A stretch of 64,000 nt of DNA, from assembly GCA_041984235.1 (NCBI GenBank), contig JBHIYN010000014.1, positions 62,001 to 126,000 of the forward strand, in the 5' to 3' direction. How positions within the stretch are numbered: position 1 is the first letter of the stretch; each line of letters starts with the position of its first letter. The notes beneath the pieces were generated by a model that saw only the letters and a list, made by a program, of their open reading frames with translations, was not told the origin of the DNA and did no database searches. Source of the DNA: JBHIYN01 sp041984235. GTDB taxonomy: Bacteria; Pseudomonadota; Gammaproteobacteria; Ga0077536. Positions 34,657 to 44,772 of the stretch are shown here, piece by piece. The translations under genes and the position numbers were made by a program.

Positions 34657-34844
34657 GAAGGATTCCCGGTGCTCTCGGCATGGCGCTCGTGCGTTCGTCT
34701 GCGGCGTGCCCGCGGCCGGTGCCGCAGCGCCGTTTCGGCTGCAGGGTTCGGCGGCATCCTACCGGAGCCGCCAGGCGAACTCCTGTATACTCACGCCGCC
34801 GTCAAGCTGGTGCGTGCTCAGACCCGCGAGCGGCGCACCGTATC

Positions 34845-36053
34845 ATGAAAATACTCCACGTCCTCGACCATTCGTTGCCGAACTACGATGGCTACGCCTT
34901 CCGCTCGTGGGAGATCATCCGCTTCCAGCGCGCACTCGGCATAGAAACCGTACAGGTCACCTCGTCCAAGCACGCCGGTGACTATGCGCCGAGCGAGACG
35001 GTCGAAGGCATCGAGTTCCATCGCACCCCGCTGGCCGGCGGTCTCTACCGCCTGCCCGTGCTCGACCAGGTCGGTGTGGTCGTCGGGCTCAGACAGCGCC
35101 TGCGCGAGCTCGTCGCGGCCCACGCGCCGGACGTCATCCACGCCCATTCGCCGTCGCTGAACGGCCTCGCTGCGCTCGGCGTGGCACGCGCGCACGGTCT
35201 GCCGCTGGTCTACGAGATGCGCTCGTTCTGGGAAGATGCCGCGGTCGACGCCGGCGCCTGCCGCGAGGGCGACCTGCGCTACCGCCTGACCCGCGCGAGC
35301 GAAACGCGGGTGGTGCTGCGCGCCGACCACGTGGTGCCGATCTGCCGCGGGATCGCCGACGACCTCGTCGCCCGCGGCCTGAGCGAGGACCGCCTGACGG
35401 TGGTGGCCAACTCGGTCGACTACAGCCGCTTCAGCAACGAGCTGGGCTACGATGCCGCGCTCGCCGCGCGCCACGGACTGACCCGCGGGCACACCCTGGG
35501 CTTCGCCGGCTCGTTCTTCACCTTCGAGGGTCTCGAGATCCTGGTCGAGGCGATCGCGGTGATGGCGCCGCAGGAGCCGCGCCTGCGCCTGCTGCTGGTC
35601 GGCGATGGCGCGGAGCGGGCGGACCTCGAGAAGCGCGTTCGCGAGCTCGGCGTCGGCGACCGGGTGGTGTTCACGGGCCGCGTGCCGCACGCCGAGATCC
35701 AGTCCTATTACGGCGTCATGGACGCGCTCGTCTACCCGCGCACGCCCATGCGCCTGACCGAGCTGGTCACGCCGCTCAAGCCGCTCGAGGCCATGGCGCA
35801 CGGCAAGAACGTGATTGCCTCCGACGTCGGCGGCCACCGCGAGCTGATCGAACACGGCCGCACCGGGCTGCTGTTCCGTGCCGGCGATCCGGCGGCACTG
35901 GCCGATGCCGCGCGCCGCCTGCTGGCCGACAGCGAGCTTCAGTCGCGCCTGTGCGCGGACGCTAAGAAGCATGTCGAGAACCGTCACAACTGGGCCGTCA
36001 CCGTGCAGCACTACCCCCGTATCTACTCGAACCTGACCGGCAAGCCATGCTGA
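34845..36053 (+). CDS. Exosortase A-associated glycosyltransferase (Daro_2409-like, family 4)
   Basis: This is a 402-residue GT-B glycosyltransferase. The opening MKILHVLDHSLPNYDGYAFR and the following IETVQVTSSK closely fit the PEP-CTERM/XrtA-associated family TIGR04063. The donor-side motifs LGFAGSFFTFEGLEIL, LLLVGDGAER and TPLKPLEAMAHGKNVIASDVGG are present. The ATG was placed at this conserved N-terminus; the open frame extends 55 codons upstream without homology. TATACT at 34786-34791 could be its -10. It overlaps the next gene by 7 bases. Confidence 0.9.
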   Translation: MKILHVLDHSLPNYDGYAFRSWEIIRFQRALGIETVQVTSSKHAGDYAPSETVEGIEFHRTPLAGGLYRLPVLDQVGVVVGLRQRLRELVAAHAPDVIHAHSPSLNGLAALGVARAHGLPLVYEMRSFWEDAAVDAGACREGDLRYRLTRASETRVVLRADHVVPICRGIADDLVARGLSEDRLTVVANSVDYSRFSNELGYDAALAARHGLTRGHTLGFAGSFFTFEGLEILVEAIAVMAPQEPRLRLLLVGDGAERADLEKRVRELGVGDRVVFTGRVPHAEIQSYYGVMDALVYPRTPMRLTELVTPLKPLEAMAHGKNVIASDVGGHRELIEHGRTGLLFRAGDPAALADAARRLLADSELQSRLCADAKKHVENRHNWAVTVQHYPRIYSNLTGKPC

Positions 36054-37213
36054 GCGCCGCGTTCTGGTTGTTCGCCCTGGGCGTGCTCTACCCCTACCTG
36101 GGCTATCCGCCGCTGCTGTGGCTGCTGACCCGCGTGCGCGGCGCCTACGTGCCCGCCGCCCCGCAGCCGGACTTCCTGCCGCCGGTGACCCTGATCATTT
36201 CGGCCTACAACGAGAGCGCGGTCATCGATGCCAAGCTCGAGAACGCCCGCGCGCTCGACTACCCCGCGGACAAGCTGCAGATCATCGTCATCTCCGACGC
36301 CAGCGACGACGGCACCGACGACATCGTGCGCCGTCACGGCGAGGCCGACCCGCGCGTGGTCCTCTACCGCCAGGAGGAACGCAAGGGCAAGACCGCCGGG
36401 CTCAACGGCGGCATAGGACTCGCCAGCGGCGAAATCGTGGTGTTCTCGGACGCCAACGCGATGTACGCGCCGGACGCGCTGCGCGAGCTGGTCGCGCCGC
36501 TCAGCGACGAGCGCGTGGGCTACGTGGTCGGCGCCGCCCTCTACACCGATTCCGAGGACGGCGCGGCGCAGGCCAGCGAGGGCCTCTACTGGCGCTACGA
36601 GCTGGCGCTGAAGAAGATGGAATCGGCGTGTGGCTCGGTGGTCGGCGGCGACGGCGCGATCTACGCCATTCGCCGCGAGCTGTACTGGCCGCTGCGCGAG
36701 GACGACATCAACGATTTCGTCAATCCGCTGCAGATCATCGGCGCCGGTTACCGCGGTGTGTTCGCGCCGGCGGCACGCTGCTTCGAGCACAGCGCCGACT
36801 CCTTCGGCAAGGAGTTCGGGCGCAAGCGCCGCATCGTCAACCGCTCCTGGCGCGCGTTCCTGCGCTACGGCGGCGGCCTGCGCGGCGCGGGCAACCCGGC
36901 GTTCGTGTTCCAGATCCTCTCGCACAAGGTGCTGCGCTGGTTCGCGTTGCCGCTGCTGGCCGGCGCGGCGCTGACCAACCTGGCCCTGGTCTGGCAGGGC
37001 GCGGGCGCGCTCTACCTGCTGACGCTGGCGGTGACGGTAGTCTCGGTCGTGCTCGCCTGGCGTGGCCGCGTGCTCGACGCCGGCGGACTCGAACAGCCGC
37101 GTATCGTCTACCTCTTCTACTACTTCTACCTCGTCAATCTCGCCGCGCTGCTCGGGATCTACGACGAGGCCCGCGGTATCCGGCACAGCAAGTGGAACCA
37201 CGTCCGCACCTGA
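36047..37213 (+). CDS. Membrane family 2 glycosyltransferase
   Basis: This 388-residue protein has an N-terminal membrane segment (about 4-27), a GT-A domain (VTLIISAYNESAVI, VISDASDDGTDD, VFSDANAMYAPDAL, GGDGAIYAIRR) and three to four C-terminal membrane segments (about 290-375). This is the layout of processive or polyprenyl-linked GT2 enzymes such as cellulose or hyaluronan synthase relatives. The catalytic QxxRW motif is replaced by RKRRIVNRSWRAF. It is in the operon with the preceding glycosyltransferase and the following amidotransferase. Confidence 0.85.
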   Translation: MLSAAFWLFALGVLYPYLGYPPLLWLLTRVRGAYVPAAPQPDFLPPVTLIISAYNESAVIDAKLENARALDYPADKLQIIVISDASDDGTDDIVRRHGEADPRVVLYRQEERKGKTAGLNGGIGLASGEIVVFSDANAMYAPDALRELVAPLSDERVGYVVGAALYTDSEDGAAQASEGLYWRYELALKKMESACGSVVGGDGAIYAIRRELYWPLREDDINDFVNPLQIIGAGYRGVFAPAARCFEHSADSFGKEFGRKRRIVNRSWRAFLRYGGGLRGAGNPAFVFQILSHKVLRWFALPLLAGAALTNLALVWQGAGALYLLTLAVTVVSVVLAWRGRVLDAGGLEQPRIVYLFYYFYLVNLAALLGIYDEARGIRHSKWNHVRT

Positions 37214-37242
37214 CGCCGGCTCGCGGCCGCGCCTGACCCGCC

Positions 37243-39117
37243 ATGTGCGGCATCGTCGGCGTTCATTACTTCGATCGCGCGCGCACGGTCAGCGAGGGCG
37301 AGCTGCGTGCGATGACCGATACCATCGTTCACCGCGGCCCGGACGACGAAGGCGCCGCGGTGTTCGGCCACAGCGGCATCGCCATGCGCCGCCTGAGCAT
37401 CATCGATCTCGGCGGCGGCCATCAGCCCATCCATGCGCCCGACGGCAAGAGCGCGATCGTGTTCAACGGCGAGGCCTACAACTACCGCGAGCAGCGCGCG
37501 CTGCTCGAGCGCGATGGCGACCGCTTCGCCACGCACAGCGACACCGAGGTGGTGCTGCACCTCTACCTGCGCCACGGCGAGGACTTCCTGCAGCACGTCA
37601 ACGGCATGTTCGGGCTGGCCATCTGGGACGCCGCGCGGCAGCGCCTGTTGATAGCGCGCGATCGCATCGGCATCAAGCCCGTCTACTACTACCGCGACGC
37701 CGAGAAGCTGGTCTACGCCTCGGAGATCAAGGCCATCCTGGCGCATCCCGGGGTGCGCGCCGAGCTCGCCACCGAGCACCTGCCGGACTACCTGCGCTAC
37801 GGCTTCACGCCGGTGCCGGCGACGCTGTTCCGCAACGTGCACAAGCTGCCGCCCGGGCATTTCCTCACCGCCGACGCGGACGGCATCGCCATTCGGCGTT
37901 ACTGGAACGTGTCCTATGCCGACAAGCTCACCGGCTCCGAGGACGACATCGCCGCAGAGCTCTACGAAACGCTCAGGAGCTCGGTCACCTACCGCATGAT
38001 TGCGGACGTTCCGCTCGGCGCCTTCCTCAGCGGCGGCATGGACTCGAGCAGCATCGTGCACCTGATGCGCGATCTCGGCACGCGCGACATCCGAACCTAC
38101 AACATCGGCTACGGGCGCCGCTTCGCCGAGCACGACGAAAGCTCCGAGGCGCGCGAGATCGCCGCCCACTACGGCACCGACCACCACGAGATCCTCGCCG
38201 AGCCCGACGTCAGACGGCTGTTCCCGGAGCTCATCGGCTACATGGACGAGCCGATTGCCGACTCCTCGTTCGTGGTCACCTACCTGGTGTCGAAGCTGGC
38301 GCGCGAGTCGGTCACCGTGATCCTCTCGGGAGTCGGCGGTGACGAGCTGTTCGGCGGCTACCGGCGCTACTACAACGTGGCCCTCAATCGCCAGTGGCAC
38401 CGCATTCCGGCGCCCCTGCGCCGCCACGTCATCGCCCCGCTGCTCGCCGCACTGCCCGCGGATCGCAACAACCGGCTGTTGAACTATTTCCGCCTGGCCA
38501 AGGGCTTCGCCGCCGCTGCCGAGCTGCCGCCGGAGGCGCAGTATCACCAGACCGTCAGCATTCTCGGGCCGGAGGTACTCGCGGCCGCGCAGGCTACGCC
38601 GACCGACGCCTTCGACGCCGTGCTAGCCGATTGCGACGCGACCGAAACACTCGATCGCATCATGTACTTCGATCTCAAGACCTCGCTGCCCGAGCAGCTG
38701 CTGCTGCTGACCGACAAGATGTCCATGGCCTGCTCGCTCGAGGTGCGCGTGCCCTACCTCGATCATCGCGTGGTCGAGCTCGCCGCGCGCATGCCCGTGG
38801 CGATGAAGATCAAGGGCCGCACGCTGCGCCACATCCAGCGGCATACCTTCGCCAACCGTCTTCCGCCGAGTGTGCTGGAACGGCGCAAACGCGGCTTCGG
38901 CGCACCCATCGGCGCCTGGCTGCGCGACGACCTGGCGGAGCTGGTCGGCGATCTGCTCGGCGCCGAACGGCTGCGCCGGCAGGGTCTGTTCGATCCCGGC
39001 GCGGTCGCCGCGCTGGTCGACGCGCACAACAGGATGCGCATCGACGGCACCGACGCCATCCTCGCCCTGCTGACGTTCCAGCTCTGGCACGACAACTTCC
39101 TCGCCGGCCGCGGCTGA
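37243..39117 (+). CDS. Asparagine-synthase-type amidotransferase
   Basis: This 624-residue enzyme has an intact class II glutaminase domain (MCGIVGVHYFD with the Cys2 nucleophile, HRGPDDEG, FNGEAYNYRE) and a synthetase domain with SGGMDSS at 263-269 and GVGGDELFGGYRRY. It should transfer glutamine-derived ammonia to an AMP-activated carboxylate, for example turning uronic acids into uronamides in the polysaccharide. It is one of three family members in the window. It closes a three-gene plus-strand operon with two glycosyltransferases. Confidence 0.9.
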   Translation: MCGIVGVHYFDRARTVSEGELRAMTDTIVHRGPDDEGAAVFGHSGIAMRRLSIIDLGGGHQPIHAPDGKSAIVFNGEAYNYREQRALLERDGDRFATHSDTEVVLHLYLRHGEDFLQHVNGMFGLAIWDAARQRLLIARDRIGIKPVYYYRDAEKLVYASEIKAILAHPGVRAELATEHLPDYLRYGFTPVPATLFRNVHKLPPGHFLTADADGIAIRRYWNVSYADKLTGSEDDIAAELYETLRSSVTYRMIADVPLGAFLSGGMDSSSIVHLMRDLGTRDIRTYNIGYGRRFAEHDESSEAREIAAHYGTDHHEILAEPDVRRLFPELIGYMDEPIADSSFVVTYLVSKLARESVTVILSGVGGDELFGGYRRYYNVALNRQWHRIPAPLRRHVIAPLLAALPADRNNRLLNYFRLAKGFAAAAELPPEAQYHQTVSILGPEVLAAAQATPTDAFDAVLADCDATETLDRIMYFDLKTSLPEQLLLLTDKMSMACSLEVRVPYLDHRVVELAARMPVAMKIKGRTLRHIQRHTFANRLPPSVLERRKRGFGAPIGAWLRDDLAELVGDLLGAERLRRQGLFDPGAVAALVDAHNRMRIDGTDAILALLTFQLWHDNFLAGRG

Positions 39118-39144
39118 GCGGCGCGCTGCCGCGCCGGCCCGCGC

Positions 39145-40044
39145 TCAGTCGGGCCCACCGCCGCTACGCACGGCTTCCCGCAGCCAGCTGCCGGCGCCGG
39201 CCGCGAGGCCCGCGATGACGGCAGCCTCGCCCCGCCAGCGGCGCGGCGATCTGAGCGCCGCACGCAGGCAGCCGCTGAGCTCCCAGTACGCCATGCGCAG
39301 CGCGGTCCCGTCGCCGCGCAGGATGTGCTTGCAGTACAGCGCCCCGCGCCCGCGCAGGTAGGTGCGGTGCAGGGCAGCAACCTGGGCGTCGGTGCGACGC
39401 CCGTGAGCATGCCGCACGCAGGGTTGCGGCGAGTAGATCATGCGCAGCCCGGCGCGCAGCGCGCGGTAGAGAAAGTCGGTGTCCTCGGCGACCAGCCTGC
39501 GACGTGAGCCCGGCCCCAGGCGCGGATCGAACGGACCGACCCGCTGCAGCGCGCGCCGCGTGAACGCGAGATTGCAGCCGGGAATGAGCGAGAAGAGCTG
39601 CGCCGTGGAATCGAACACGATGGTTTCGTCGAAGGTCCTGATCGTGACCGGCCGATCCACCGGGTCGTGCAGCTCGACACGACCCCCGACGAGATCGAGG
39701 TCAGGATCGCGCTCGAATTCGGCGACCATCTTCTGCGCCCAGTCGGGTTCGACCAGGCAATCGTCGTCGGTGACCAGCAGCAGATCGCCGCTGACGGCCG
39801 CCAGCGCGGCATTGAGGGCATTCGATTTGCCCGCGGCGCCCTCGTAGAGGTAGCGGAAACGGTCCGGCGAGCGGGCGACGGCGGCTTCGATCACCTGGCG
39901 CGTGCCGTCGTTCGATGCATTGTCGACGACCAGCACCTCGAGCTGCCAGCCCGCCGGCGCGGCCAGCCGCTCGAGCGCGTTCACGGTGGCGACCAGCGCG
40001 GCCGAGCGGTTGCACGTGCAAACCACCACGCTCGCGATCGGCAT
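39145..40044 (-). CDS. Family 2 glycosyltransferase
   Basis: This 299-residue GT-A glycosyltransferase shows SVVVCTCNRSAAL, VVDNASNDGT, the DxD-like motif VTDDDCLVEPDW and the acceptor/base region VAEDTDFLYRAL. ATG at 40044 was preferred to an in-frame GTG at 40059 because GGGCGGG precedes it. It closely resembles the glycosyltransferase at 53134-54075 in motif layout, so the two may be paralogues. It is convergent with the amidotransferase gene at a 27-base gap. Confidence 0.85.
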   Translation of the reverse strand: MPIASVVVCTCNRSAALVATVNALERLAAPAGWQLEVLVVDNASNDGTRQVIEAAVARSPDRFRYLYEGAAGKSNALNAALAAVSGDLLLVTDDDCLVEPDWAQKMVAEFERDPDLDLVGGRVELHDPVDRPVTIRTFDETIVFDSTAQLFSLIPGCNLAFTRRALQRVGPFDPRLGPGSRRRLVAEDTDFLYRALRAGLRMIYSPQPCVRHAHGRRTDAQVAALHRTYLRGRGALYCKHILRGDGTALRMAYWELSGCLRAALRSPRRWRGEAAVIAGLAAGAGSWLREAVRSGGGPD

Positions 40045-40118
40045 GTCAGCCCGCCCCACCCGCGGCGGCGCCCTGCGGGCGGCGCGCCGAGGATGTCCCG
40101 GCCGCGCCGGACATGACC

Positions 40119-43100
40119 TCAGTTGGCGAGCTCGATGACCAGCCGCGGCTCGAGCCCAGTGCTGCTGCCGCTCTCGCGGCTCGCGTAGCGGTGCGTGTTG
40201 CCGCCCGCCAGGGCCCGCAGGTAGACACCGTTGTTCGGCTGCGCGCCGTCGACCCAGGCCGAGACGAGACTGCCAACGTCAATCTGTACCCATTGTTCAT
40301 CGCGGCCGTGGGCCTCGAGGTAAGCGGTGGCGAAAGGCGCACCGCCGTGCATCGTACCCTGTACGTCGGCCCAGTCGCCCAGTTGCTGCTCCCAGGCCCG
40401 GCCCTGCGTAACATCGGCGTAGTCGCGGGTGACCGCGTACTCGCTCCAGTCACGGGCCGCACCGAACACTCCTACGGGCAGCGGCGTGTAGTAGTCGCGC
40501 AGCTTGTAGAGCTCCAGGCGCGCCGAGCTGATGGCCGTGCCGGCGGGTAGCTGCGGCAGGTCGAAACGCAGCAGCACCGGACTCGCGGGCGAGAGATCGA
40601 AATAGCCCTGCGCGCCCAGCGAGCGCGAGGTCGAGGCGTGCAGGTAGGCGTCGGCACTCGCCTCGACGACGATCTCGCCGGTCACGACCTGGTACTCGAC
40701 GTGCAGGCGTGGCGGCGGCAAATCGCCGTTGCTACTACCGAAGCGCTGACCGTGCCCGCCGTCGGCAACGCTGCGCAGGAAAAAGCCGGTGTTGGTGCGC
40801 GACCCGTCCTGCCACCCACGGACGAGATCGGTCACCTCCAGCTCCGTGCTGAACGGCGTGCCGCTGTAGGGCAGGTCTTCGGCCGCGAACGGTACCTCGC
40901 CCTGGGCCGTGCCCGCGGCGTCGATCCAGTCACCGCCCTCGTTGTCCCAGGCTTCGCCGGTCGCGGTATCCACCTCGTACCAGCTGGCCGCCGCCTCGTG
41001 CCAGGCGCGCGCGGGGGTGAAGACGCCCAGGCGCATCGCCGCGTACTGGTGGACGCTATGCAGCTCGAGCGTCGCGCGCGTGACCACGGCGCCGGGCGGC
41101 AGCGCCAGCGGGAAGGCAATCAGCCCATTGTGCCGGGGATTCACCAGAACCGAGTCCTGGGCCTCCAGCGTCTTGCGCGTCGTCGGTGACACGTAGGAGT
41201 CCGACACCGGCAGGAAGGTGAAGCTCTGGGAGGGACCGGCCGTATTGCCGGAGCCGTCCACCGTGATCGACACCGCGGCCGAAGGCGCCGACAGGTTACC
41301 CGCCGCGTCGAGGGCGGCCACGGAGAATGCGGGCTGCGCGCCGGCGGGCAGATTGCCGTGAACGTAGACCGGAGCGGCCACTGCGGCGACGGGCAGATCG
41401 CCGAGAAAAACGCGATAGCGCGAAACGGCGACATTATCGGTGCTCGGCGACCACTCGAGCGTCACGGCGCCGGGCCCGCTCTGCGCGACCCGGAGGTCGG
41501 CCGGCACGCTGGGCGCGATGCCGTCGTGCGAGCTCGAGACCGCGCTCGAGGAATCGGCGGCGGTCGGTGCCGACGCGAGCACCCGTGCACGCACGGTCTC
41601 GCCACCGGAGCCGAGACAGGTCATGCGCACCTCGCCGCCCTCTGCGGGGACCTCGACCACTTCGGTGCCCGCCAGCGCGCGCGGGCCCGTCCAGGCGCCG
41701 CTTGCTTCACAGGTCAGTGCGTCTTTGCTCAACCAGGACACCGAGACCAGGTCACCCGGAGACGGGTTGTCGTCGGACAGGGCCAGCGTGATGGCCGGCG
41801 GGCGCGGCGTGTCCGTGTCCAGGCCGCCGATCGGATCGCCGGTACCGACGACCATCTGGTCGAGATACACCTCGCCGTTACTGCAGTTGCCGTAACGCCC
41901 GCCCTTGTAGACGTTGAGCCAGACCAGGCGGTTGTGCAGCAGGTCGTGACCTTCTTCCCGAAAGGACATGTTGGTCTTCTCGAAACTCAGCACGCCGTCG
42001 ATCCAGCCGCGGATCACGCCGTCGGCCTGGCCCGGGGTGTTCATGGTCGTCTGGATCTCGACCTGGTACCAGCGGCCGCGCTCGAGCACGCCGCCGTCGC
42101 CGCGTCCGCAACGGAAGTTCGACGGGTTGGTCTCGCAATCCCCGCCGCCGCCGCTGGAGCTGCCATAGATGTGCGCATCCCAGTAGCCGGCGTCACCGGT
42201 GCTCGAAGCCTGCCCGCCGTGATAGAGGTAGGAGCCGAAGCGCGCGATGGCATTGGGCTTGGTGCTGCAGGCAAGCCCGTCACCGCCGCCGCAGGCGCGG
42301 TAGTTGCTGCGTGCCGACCAGCAGTTACGACCGTTGGAGGCGGCGCCGCCGTTGCCGCACTGGCCGCCCGGATCGGCCCAGGTGCGCACGTCGGCCGGTC
42401 CCGGAAACTTGCCGCCCGCGCCAACGACGTTGCCCTCGGCGTCGCACATGAGCGGATCCCACGTTTCGCCGAGCTTGAGGTAGTAGCGCACCTGCAGGTT
42501 GCGCGGCGCAAGCCCGGCGGCAGTCAGCGGCCAGTAGACACTGAGCGAACGGGTCACGCCGGCTGGCGTGTCGACGCGCAGGCAACTGCCTTCCAGGCAC
42601 CCTTCCTGCACGATGCTGGTCAGGTCGACCGACTCGCTGAGCGCGGCACGCGGTGCGGCAACGATGGGATCGCGCAGGTAGCCGCTGGTCCACCAGTCGT
42701 TGTGCTCCCAGGGCTCGCAAAAGGCGATGTCGTCGCGCCCGGCGAGCCCGGGCTCGCTGCTGCAGTCGCCGAGCGGCAGCGGTGTCGGGTTGGCCGGAAT
42801 GCTCACCGTCACCGTCGGCGAGGGAGGTCCCACGTTGCCGGCGGAGTCGTAGGCGACGACGTGATAGCCGTAGCTCGCACCAGGCGTCAGGTGCAGCTCC
42901 TTGTACTCCGGAAACGGCGGTTCCGCGACCAGGGCCCCGTCACGGTAGACGTGATAACCCTCGACCCCGATGTCGTCGGTGGGCTCCGTCCAGCTCAGCT
43001 CGACCGACCCGGGATAACGCTGCGCGACCTGCGGCGTCGGCACCGCGGCGGGCGGCGTGGTGTCGCTGACGCCAACCAGCGGACGGAAGGTGAAGGCGTT

Positions 43101-44195
43101 GTCAGTGACCTCGTTGTAGACGACGAAGGCCTGCAGATCGGGCACGTAGGACCAGCGGTCGTAAGTACCCTGGCCATGCTGCAGGCCGGGCCCCCCGCGG
43201 AAGGCGACGTCTTCCCATTCGAGGGTGTCGGGGTCGAGCAGGTAGATGCGCCCGTCTCCGATCCAGGCCACCATGCGATCCAGCCCGGGGTCGTAGGCGA
43301 GGCCCGGCGCCTGTGCCTCGAGCACCGCGGTGGCGCCGCGCTGCGGCGGGTTGACCCGCACGTAGGCGCCCGGCTCGCTGAGATCGTAGATCACGAACTG
43401 CCCGCGGCCGATCGCGATGAAGCGGCGGCGCACCGGATCGATGGCCGCGGTCGTGCCGAGCCCCAGCGCACTGGAGCCGGTCAGCCTGCGGTATTCGCCG
43501 CCGGCCGCGTCGTACGCGTAGCTGTAGAGATAGCTCCTGTCGTGCAGGTAGACCAGCCCGGTGACGGGGTCGTAGGCCGAGGCCACGCCCGGGATGGCGT
43601 TGGGGATGTCACCGCTCGCGTCCGCCAGCTGCCAGGCCGCGGCGCCGGGGTCGAACAGCCACGTGCTGCGATCCATGCTCGCACTGGAGACACCCGCCAG
43701 CGCGCCGCTGAAGGCCCACACGCGGTCGGCGTGCTCGATGTAGGCCAGCGCGTCGTAGGTGTGCCGCGAATTGGGTTGGCTGCCGTCGTGCGGCGCCAGC
43801 TCGCTGGCGCGTTGCGGCGCATTCGGATCCGCGGGCGGCGCCGGATCGGTGAGGCGCCGCACGGCCTGGGTCTCGAGGTCGATGGCGTAGACCTCGTTGC
43901 CGTAATAGTCGTTGTGCCCGCCGCCCCAGATCAGCAGGCGATTGCGCGTGGTATCGAGCGCGGCACTGCTCCAGGCGCGGGTGACGTTCTTGCACTGGGC
44001 CGAGTATGGGTAGCCGCTGCCCTGGAAGTCGTCCGGCGGGCACACGCCCTGGATCTGCGTCCCGGGGATCTCGTGCCAGCCGTAGGGCTGGGGCGCGGCA
44101 TCGGCAAGGCCGGCGCGGGCAGGTTGACCGGGCAGCGCGAGGGCACAGGTCAGGAGAACGAAGGGCAGGTGCCTGCGAACGGGTTTGAACCACAT
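40119..44195 (-). CDS. Giant secreted kelch/FN3/polysaccharide-lyase-like/DNRLRE protein
   Basis: This 1358-residue protein has a signal peptide (1-28) and a kelch-like propeller (about 35-390; RLLIWGGGHNDYYGNEVY). FN3 (about 390-475), a Cys-rich jelly-roll resembling polysaccharide lyase domains (about 495-820; GGKFPGPADVRTW, RGRWYQVEIQTTMNT), an Ig-like segment and a second FN3 (about 910-1000) follow. Two DNRLRE domains (about 1005-1180 and 1185-1358) complete it. These domains bind or cleave extracellular carbohydrate. There is no sortase, PEP-CTERM or autotransporter ending. AAGGA lies 9 bases before the ATG. Confidence 0.82.
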   Translation of the reverse strand: MWFKPVRRHLPFVLLTCALALPGQPARAGLADAAPQPYGWHEIPGTQIQGVCPPDDFQGSGYPYSAQCKNVTRAWSSAALDTTRNRLLIWGGGHNDYYGNEVYAIDLETQAVRRLTDPAPPADPNAPQRASELAPHDGSQPNSRHTYDALAYIEHADRVWAFSGALAGVSSASMDRSTWLFDPGAAAWQLADASGDIPNAIPGVASAYDPVTGLVYLHDRSYLYSYAYDAAGGEYRRLTGSSALGLGTTAAIDPVRRRFIAIGRGQFVIYDLSEPGAYVRVNPPQRGATAVLEAQAPGLAYDPGLDRMVAWIGDGRIYLLDPDTLEWEDVAFRGGPGLQHGQGTYDRWSYVPDLQAFVVYNEVTDNAFTFRPLVGVSDTTPPAAVPTPQVAQRYPGSVELSWTEPTDDIGVEGYHVYRDGALVAEPPFPEYKELHLTPGASYGYHVVAYDSAGNVGPPSPTVTVSIPANPTPLPLGDCSSEPGLAGRDDIAFCEPWEHNDWWTSGYLRDPIVAAPRAALSESVDLTSIVQEGCLEGSCLRVDTPAGVTRSLSVYWPLTAAGLAPRNLQVRYYLKLGETWDPLMCDAEGNVVGAGGKFPGPADVRTWADPGGQCGNGGAASNGRNCWSARSNYRACGGGDGLACSTKPNAIARFGSYLYHGGQASSTGDAGYWDAHIYGSSSGGGGDCETNPSNFRCGRGDGGVLERGRWYQVEIQTTMNTPGQADGVIRGWIDGVLSFEKTNMSFREEGHDLLHNRLVWLNVYKGGRYGNCSNGEVYLDQMVVGTGDPIGGLDTDTPRPPAITLALSDDNPSPGDLVSVSWLSKDALTCEASGAWTGPRALAGTEVVEVPAEGGEVRMTCLGSGGETVRARVLASAPTAADSSSAVSSSHDGIAPSVPADLRVAQSGPGAVTLEWSPSTDNVAVSRYRVFLGDLPVAAVAAPVYVHGNLPAGAQPAFSVAALDAAGNLSAPSAAVSITVDGSGNTAGPSQSFTFLPVSDSYVSPTTRKTLEAQDSVLVNPRHNGLIAFPLALPPGAVVTRATLELHSVHQYAAMRLGVFTPARAWHEAAASWYEVDTATGEAWDNEGGDWIDAAGTAQGEVPFAAEDLPYSGTPFSTELEVTDLVRGWQDGSRTNTGFFLRSVADGGHGQRFGSSNGDLPPPRLHVEYQVVTGEIVVEASADAYLHASTSRSLGAQGYFDLSPASPVLLRFDLPQLPAGTAISSARLELYKLRDYYTPLPVGVFGAARDWSEYAVTRDYADVTQGRAWEQQLGDWADVQGTMHGGAPFATAYLEAHGRDEQWVQIDVGSLVSAWVDGAQPNNGVYLRALAGGNTHRYASRESGSSTGLEPRLVIELAN

Positions 44196-44772
44196 TGTGA
44201 GAATCCTTTGGCTTCGGCGCGCCGACCATCCGGGCGCCTTGCGCGACCCGCCGCTCCGACTGGCACCGACTGGTGGCGCCGAATGTCATCCCCGGTCCGC
44301 GAAACCGCCGGGAATTCAGGGCGAAGGGGGTCGTCTATCGATACGGGATATTACGGTCCGGGGATTAGCCGCCAGCGGCTCGGGTGCGGCGCCGTCACGG
44401 CTTGCCGCCGCAGCGCCACGGCTCCCCAACGACTGCCGCATCGATCAGAGCGGCAGCGTGAGCGACGAAGTTTAACGATTGATGACAGTCTCGTATGCGG
44501 AGTCCGTCCCACTTTTGCAGCGCAGCATCCGGATCGTCGCGGTTTCTGTAAATCAGGCCCGAAACGGCCGTTTTCCCGCCTGCTCGCGGATCGTGTCGCG
44601 GCCGCCGCGGCCGCCGCGGGCACCGCCGGGCGGCCGGCACCGGCCCGTGGCACGGTCCGGAAGCCCCCTGGCTGACTCCTGTCAGGTGACAGTGGCGAAT
44701 TTCCGGCTATATTTTTTGCCAATCAGGGGGAACGTTCCGATAACGCCGAACCGGCGAGGAGCGCAGCGGCAG
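44196..44772. other. 577-base divergent intergenic region
   Basis: No gene is supported in this gap between the divergent kelch/DNRLRE and JmjC genes. It holds the leader of the minus-strand gene (with TAATAT-like sequence around 44349-44354) and the JmjC promoter described separately. An open frame runs through the right half from 44479 in frame with the JmjC gene, but its first 98 codons look non-coding. Confidence 0.5.
44686..44713 (+). promoter_or_regulatory. Sigma-70-like promoter of the JmjC/cupin-8 gene
   Basis: GTGACA (44686-44691) and TATATT (44708-44713) are separated by 16 bases, a good match to -35 and -10 consensus in an otherwise GC-rich sequence. They lie 60-87 bases before the ATG at 44773. 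This supports the downstream start. Confidence 0.5.

Noticed and set aside
44549..44570. GGCC-CGAAAC-GGCC with TTTT as a terminator in the kelch/JmjC gap
   Set aside because: The stem is only 4 bp, and no gene ends upstream of it on that strand.
41358..44675. Plus-strand frame of 1105 codons opposite the kelch/DNRLRE gene
   Set aside because: The minus strand has a signal peptide, FN3 and DNRLRE repeats and a ribosome-binding site. The opposite frame is a low-complexity shadow.
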